From positions 1 to 35,798 of the forward strand of contig NZGE01000014.1 of NCBI GenBank assembly GCA_002689455.1: a DNA stretch of 35,798 nucleotides. Reading direction: 5' to 3'. Shown piece after piece: positions 31,613 to 35,798 of the stretch; position 1 is the first letter of the stretch; each line of letters opens with the position of its first letter. The notes below the pieces were generated by a model, which saw only the letters and a list, made by a program, of their open reading frames with translations, ran no database searches and was not told the DNA's origin. This DNA is from Magnetococcales bacterium (GTDB lineage: Bacteria > Pseudomonadota > Alphaproteobacteria > UBA2136). The position numbers were made by a program, and so were the translations under genes.

Positions 31613-32671
31613 ATGCAAAATGCATCGCTTTTTTTTGAAACTATGAAAATTTGGGTTTTAAGTGACGGTAAGCAAGGGCACTTAAACCAAAGCATGGGTG
31701 TTGCAGAAGCTTTAGCTTTAGATTCTGCACAAATTAAAGTGATAACGCTTGAAAAAAGACGCTTCGGTTCCTTCCTTTCATTTTTTTGGCCACCTTTAAA
31801 AGTTAAAAGCCTACCTAAAGGGCCTTTTCCACATGTGGTTATTGGTACAGGCAACTTAACAGTACCCGTTTCTAAATGGGTTAAAATGCAAAGCCCTGGC
31901 ACCACAACAGTACAAATGATGGCACCTTTAAACCGTTTTGGTCTTAAATTTAAGCCAGGTAGCTTTTTAGACCATGTGTTTAACCACGAAAATTTAAACT
32001 TTTTTGATGTTGTTGCTTCACCTGTGCATGAAAATATGAAAGAAAGTGACCAAGTGGTTGTTACACTGGGTGCGCCAAACCGTATTACAAAGCTTCGTTT
32101 AAAGGAAGCTCAAATGAAATGGTTTAAAACATTCGCAGCATATAAAGGTAAAAAAGTTGCTGTTTTAGTGGGTGGCAACAGTAAACGCTTTACCTTTGAT
32201 GAAGCAGCTGTGGAAAAATTTACAGCCGACCTGCAAATGTTAGCAAAAGAACATAAAGTAAGCTTATTAATGACAACTTCACGCCGCACGGGTAAAAAAG
32301 CGGAGAACTTATTAAAGGGTTATTTTTCGAAAGAGCACTTTATATGGAACGGAGAAGGGGATAACCCTTACATGGGCATGTTAGCCTGTGCTGATGCCAT
32401 TGTGACAACACCTGACAGTGTTTCCATGGTGAGCGAGGCTGCATCTTCAGGTAAGCCTGTTTATATATGGGGGTTGGATGACGATATGACATTGCCGAAC
32501 ATGGGCAAGTTTAATACCTTTTATAAGGCTCTTTATAAAAACAATTTTATTCAGCCATATAAAAATATTATGCAAGGTCGCTTTCCGGTGGTTCAGCACC
32601 CGTTGGATGACACATCAAAAATTTCTGGGTTTGTACGCGCGCATGTGCTTAAAAGGTTGAACAATTCTTGA
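31613..32671 (+). CDS. ELM1/DUF1022-family protein (GT-B-like fold)
   Basis: Member of the family annotated as mitochondrial fission ELM1 proteins, common in alphaproteobacteria and plants. The signature KIWVLSDGKQGHLNQSMG is at residues 12-29. HVVIGTGNLTVPV and later VAVLVGGNSKRFTF follow. The C-terminal half (ADAIVTTPDSVSMVSEAASS, GKPVYIW) looks like the nucleotide-sugar-binding lobe of GT-B glycosyltransferases. Its bacterial role is not established. Length is 352 aa. The ATG at 31613 has GATGAG upstream; ATG 31643 (M11) is closer to the family start but has a poor ribosome site. A strong promoter for the next gene overlaps its stop codon. Confidence 0.85.
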   Translation: MQNASLFFETMKIWVLSDGKQGHLNQSMGVAEALALDSAQIKVITLEKRRFGSFLSFFWPPLKVKSLPKGPFPHVVIGTGNLTVPVSKWVKMQSPGTTTVQMMAPLNRFGLKFKPGSFLDHVFNHENLNFFDVVASPVHENMKESDQVVVTLGAPNRITKLRLKEAQMKWFKTFAAYKGKKVAVLVGGNSKRFTFDEAAVEKFTADLQMLAKEHKVSLLMTTSRRTGKKAENLLKGYFSKEHFIWNGEGDNPYMGMLACADAIVTTPDSVSMVSEAASSGKPVYIWGLDDDMTLPNMGKFNTFYKALYKNNFIQPYKNIMQGRFPVVQHPLDDTSKISGFVRAHVLKRLNNS

Positions 32672-32696
32672 CAGGATTTTTTGCTTTGTATACATT
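32668..32696 (+). promoter_or_regulatory. Predicted promoter overlapping the ELM1-family stop codon
   Basis: TTGACA (32668-32673), 17-nt spacer, TACATT (32691-32696). It would drive the gene at 32825 with a leader of about 120 nt. There is no terminator between the ELM1-family gene and this promoter. Confidence 0.55.
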
Positions 32697-32824
32697 TAGA
32701 TTGAAACTTTGATCTGAGCATGGCTCTACTGACCTTTTAAAATTAATCTATTTATTTATCTATATAAAGGGTGAGTAAAAGTTTTATTTCCTATTTATGC
32801 TATTTATCTCATTTAGGAGGCCTT

Positions 32825-33358
32825 ATGGCTCGAAATAAAATTGATCGTTCCAACTTGGGTGAAAAACCTTTTAAAATTTTTAATGAATTAGAAATTGAAA
32901 ACGAAATTGAAAAAGGTAATGCAAAGCCTTCTTACTTTTATTACCCACTCGCCAATTTTTCCAGTGTTCCAATATATAGGAACGGTATTGAGAAGATGAA
33001 TATCTTTTGGCCTAAACATTGGTGGCAAAGCACACGGGTGGTGGAGGTTTATAATTCTAAGGAAAATATAAGTTGCCAAAAAACATTGAAGTGCTGGCAG
33101 GTTATAAGCCTGAGGAATAAATTTTATCCGAATGATTGGAATATTTTGCAATCGGTTATTATAAGCTTTAAATATTACTTAAAAGAAGATGGCGTTAAAA
33201 TAGATACTCTAGAAGCAGCCGATGCGTTCCGTGAATTCAAAAAACGCATTACGGATCCATTCTTAAGGTTTCAGTTAGAATTTCGCCTAGGTTACATTGA
33301 ATGGTCTAACGATACTGACCCTAAAGTTTTAAAGAATCCTAATACAGAATATCTATGA
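32825..33358 (+). CDS. Unknown protein with FYYPLAN motif, paralog family B member 1
   Basis: I do not recognise this family. The 177-aa product starts at ATG 32825, 4 nt after TAGGAGG (32814-32820); an upstream TTG-type start at 32771 is rejected for lack of a ribosome site. It contains FYYPLANFSSV (38-48), NIFWPKHWW and KFYPNDWNIL, which correspond to FYYPLANVTSF, IRWPYIN and RYYPTDHKL in the gene at 33563. The C-terminal half is helical and charged (EAADAFREFKKRITDPFL). No signal peptide or TM segment. A terminator follows. Confidence 0.6.
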   Translation: MARNKIDRSNLGEKPFKIFNELEIENEIEKGNAKPSYFYYPLANFSSVPIYRNGIEKMNIFWPKHWWQSTRVVEVYNSKENISCQKTLKCWQVISLRNKFYPNDWNILQSVIISFKYYLKEDGVKIDTLEAADAFREFKKRITDPFLRFQLEFRLGYIEWSNDTDPKVLKNPNTEYL

Positions 33359-33373
33359 GGTTATTCACGAACT

Positions 33374-33397
33374 AAACCACCTTCGGGTGGTTTTTTT
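33374..33397 (+). terminator. Terminator after family B member 1
   Basis: AAACCACC pairs with GGTGGTTT around TTCG, then a T run. Confidence 0.9.
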
Positions 33398-33562
33398 ATT
33401 GTCATGTTCTTTTTAAGAATGCATTGTATACATTGAAATAGCACCGCAACAACAGTTGCTTTACCGTTTTTATATTCTTATGCCCTAAACGTGTAGAATG
33501 TTATTTCTTTCATTATCCCCTAACCCCTAGGTGCAAATAGCACCCTTATCGGAGAATCTATT

Positions 33563-34099
33563 ATGTTAGATCCATCATTACCCTTGACACCAGCAAAACC
33601 GCTTGGCATTAACCGCTGCTTGCTTGGCACGCGTTCTTTTCAGATGTATGAGTCAAGCGAGCTTATCGGTTTTTACTACCCACTTGCAAATGTAACGAGC
33701 TTTATTGGTGAAGACGGTCTCAAACGTGCGATCCGTTGGCCATATATAAATGGTGAAGTGAATGAGAAATCTGGGGGCGCAATTTGCAAGCTGATTGTTA
33801 ATGCCAATGAAGGTATCACATTTCCAGAACAACTTTCAGCAGAGCAAACAGTGGCATTGGCTGCACGTTACTACCCCACTGACCATAAACTGCAGTTTAT
33901 GATTGGTTGTGCTTACAAGCATGAGGTATTAAAAAAGAATGATTCAGTGTCGGCGCAAGGCTCTTACATGACATATACGAAGTGGATGCATGATATTAAG
34001 GACTCTGTTATCAGGCAAAATATGGATAAGCAGTATGGTGACGCTTTAAAACGTGCCGCTGATATGGAACATCAAAATGAATTGGCAGAGCGTATATAG
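33563..34099 (+). CDS. Unknown protein with FYYPLAN motif, paralog family B member 2
   Basis: 178-aa protein, paralogous to the gene at 32825: FYYPLAN at 37-43, then (R/E)DGLKRAIRWP versus YRNGIEKMNIFWP, RYYPTDHKLQF versus KFYPNDWNILQ, and a helical C terminus with a W-x-x-D(I)KD-x-(V)I pattern. The overall identity is modest, so the relationship rests on these ordered blocks. TCGGAG precedes the ATG by 9 nt, and the hairpin GGTGC/GCACC (33530-33544) lies just upstream of it. The gene sits about 800 nt before 16S rRNA and is followed by what appears to be a degraded third copy. Function unknown. Confidence 0.65.
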   Translation: MLDPSLPLTPAKPLGINRCLLGTRSFQMYESSELIGFYYPLANVTSFIGEDGLKRAIRWPYINGEVNEKSGGAICKLIVNANEGITFPEQLSAEQTVALAARYYPTDHKLQFMIGCAYKHEVLKKNDSVSAQGSYMTYTKWMHDIKDSVIRQNMDKQYGDALKRAADMEHQNELAERI

Positions 34100-34135
34100 A
34101 TATGTTTGCTATAAAAAGCATTAAAAGATGCCAGT

Positions 34136-34430
34136 TGGCAGATTAGTTTTTTTTGGATTGGTCCAATACATAAATCAGTCTCTTCTATTTAAGGTTCTGT
34201 AGAATCTGAATTACCTGAAGGCGCTGACTATATAAAGTTGGAATATAACCCCAATGATATTTTTTTTAGTAAAAATGATCGCAAATACGCTTGTACATAA
34301 AAATCCTCAATTCGCATCTGCATGGTTTGATGAATGGGTTTTTGAAAATGTAAAAGATAAAATCGCCTTAAAATGTATATATAAGATGTTTGAGCATGGT
34401 CTTTTTATGATGAAATTGGTCAATCAATAG
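34136..34430 (+). pseudogene. Probable decayed third member of family B
   Basis: No intact ORF, but two frames carry protein-like sequence. From 34136 the frame reads SFFWIGPIHKS, a stop at 34190, then VESELPEGADYIKLEYNPND, ending in a stop at 34298. A +1-shifted frame continues KNPQFASAWFDEWVFENVKD, KIALKCIYKMFEHGL and stops at 34428. YNPND corresponds to YPND/YPTD, and W..(..)(V/I)KD.I to the C-terminal helix of the intact paralogs. The order of blocks is the same as in members 1 and 2. A terminator starts 11 nt later, as expected for a former gene. Identity is low, so this is tentative. Confidence 0.45.
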
Positions 34431-34440
34431 CGAAAAAATG

Positions 34441-34471
34441 AAAAAAGTTACCCGCGTGGTAACTTTTTTTT
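34441..34471 (+). terminator. Terminator after the decayed family B copy
   Basis: AAAAAAGTTACC pairs with GGTAACTTTTTT around CGCGT. It isolates the rRNA promoter from upstream transcription. Confidence 0.88.
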
Positions 34472-34570
34472 ATGGCAAAATAGGGGGTATATAAACTTTG
34501 TATGGTTTTTATCAAAAAAAAGACACCTTGGAACATGTTGTTTTTTAATGGTTTCGTGAAAAAAATCAAA

Positions 34571-34628
34571 AAAAGTGAAAAAAAGTGAAAAAAGGGTGTT
34601 GACAGGTACCCTTAATTCGGACTATATT
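34571..34628 (+). promoter_or_regulatory. rRNA operon promoter with A-rich UP element
   Basis: TTGACA (34599-34604), 18-nt spacer, TATATT (34623-34628). Immediately upstream two AAAAAAGTG-type repeats (34570-34598) form an A-tract UP element. The perfect -35 and the location about 270 nt before 16S rRNA support a strong rRNA promoter. Confidence 0.8.
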
Positions 34629-34710
34629 CCGCCTCGTTGAAACGCACAACACACCGACAGAAAGACAAACGGCAAGGCCAACAGTCACAAATCGGAAAAG
34701 CAAATCAACA

Positions 34711-34723
34711 AGCTCTTTGAAAA
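34711..34723 (+). promoter_or_regulatory. boxA antitermination element of the rRNA leader
   Basis: AGCTCTTTGAAAA resembles boxA (TGCTCTTTAACA), the NusB-uS10 binding site, and sits in the leader between the promoter and 16S rRNA. The rest of the leader (34629-34898) contains the inverted repeat AGATTC/GAATCT and a CTACA/TGTAG hairpin just before the 16S start, and no gene. Confidence 0.65.
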
Positions 34724-34898
34724 CAGAATAGGAAATCAAAATTATTTGTGAGATTCGGATGGTGTTCTAAAATATATATTATGACATTTCTGAATCTGGC
34801 AAATACCAAAAAATTACTCGTTAATTTTTTGAGTAGACCAAGTATACAACATATGTAAATTGATTCAGGAATGAACTCTACACTCGATGTAGACACAT

Positions 34899-35798
<900 letters not shown>

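Noticed and set aside
34571-34598. AAAAAAGTG repeats as a tandem repeat or array
   Set aside because: Only two to three short, imperfect units directly abutting the rRNA -35 element; better explained as an A-tract UP element. No CRISPR-like repeats are present anywhere in the window.
34705-34896. Minus-strand 63-residue frame across the rRNA leader
   Set aside because: It lies entirely in the 16S leader containing boxA, has no ribosome site and looks like AT-rich noise.

Overview
This window is AT-rich and comes from an alphaproteobacterium. The partial 16S rRNA at the right end has the short helix and the GTGAAATTCGTAGATATTGG-type signature of that class. The order cannot be fixed from sequence alone. 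Genes are densely packed, most have a clear Shine-Dalgarno sequence, and nearly every transcription unit ends in a strong hairpin-plus-T-run terminator. Likely sigma-70 promoters often have a TTGC-type -35 element.

Layout. (1) Positions 1-1456: an unknown membrane protein, possibly cut by the window edge, convergent with ubiG. (2) 1571-8958: rpsU, then a compact operon rodZ-like/hisS/hemA (glutamyl-tRNA reductase)/prfA/prmC followed by two lipoproteins. (3) 9023-13829: an HPt phosphotransfer protein, then an envelope cluster with a PapD-like chaperone, two tandem secreted pilin-like proteins resembling the spore-coat-U/archaic chaperone-usher class, and a trypsin/PDZ protease. A near-perfect sigma-54 (-24/-12) promoter precedes the first pilin-like gene, and weaker -24/-12 elements precede the chaperone and the second pilin-like gene. 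(4) 13918-15588: trhO and two small unknown genes. (5) 15787-25680: the S10/spc ribosomal protein genes. A structured leader of about 205 nt precedes rpsJ, and the order rpsJ-rplC-rplD-rplW-rplB-rpsS-rplV-rpsC-rplP-rpmC-rpsQ-rplN-rplX-rplE-rpsN is conventional. The cluster then stops at a terminator. Four small non-ribosomal genes intervene, three of which look like paralogs of one another, and rpsH-rplF resume from their own promoter. The cluster ends for good after rplF. (6) 25752-34099: mostly single-gene units: a tandem DUF1653 protein, a DUF1826-like protein, an NhaD/ArsB-type ion transporter, an isochorismatase-fold protein lacking the usual Cys, a GST-like protein, two membrane proteins, an ELM1-family protein, and two paralogous unknown proteins sharing FYYPLAN, followed by what looks like a decayed third copy. 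(7) 34571-35798: the rRNA promoter, leader with boxA, and the first ~900 nt of 16S rRNA.

How it fits together. Most of the window is translation machinery: ribosomal proteins, rRNA, HisRS, RF1, the RF methyltransferase PrmC and the tRNA-modifying TrhO. Glutamyl-tRNA reductase, which uses charged tRNA to start C5 heme synthesis, sits in the same operon. The points most worth a second look are the sigma-54-linked pilin-like cluster without an usher, the small-protein family lodged in a split spc operon, the FYYPLAN family beside the rRNA operon, C5-type HemA in an alphaproteobacterium with a G9 tract that alters a conserved motif, and a 17-nt promoter box shared by the two separated ribosomal protein units.
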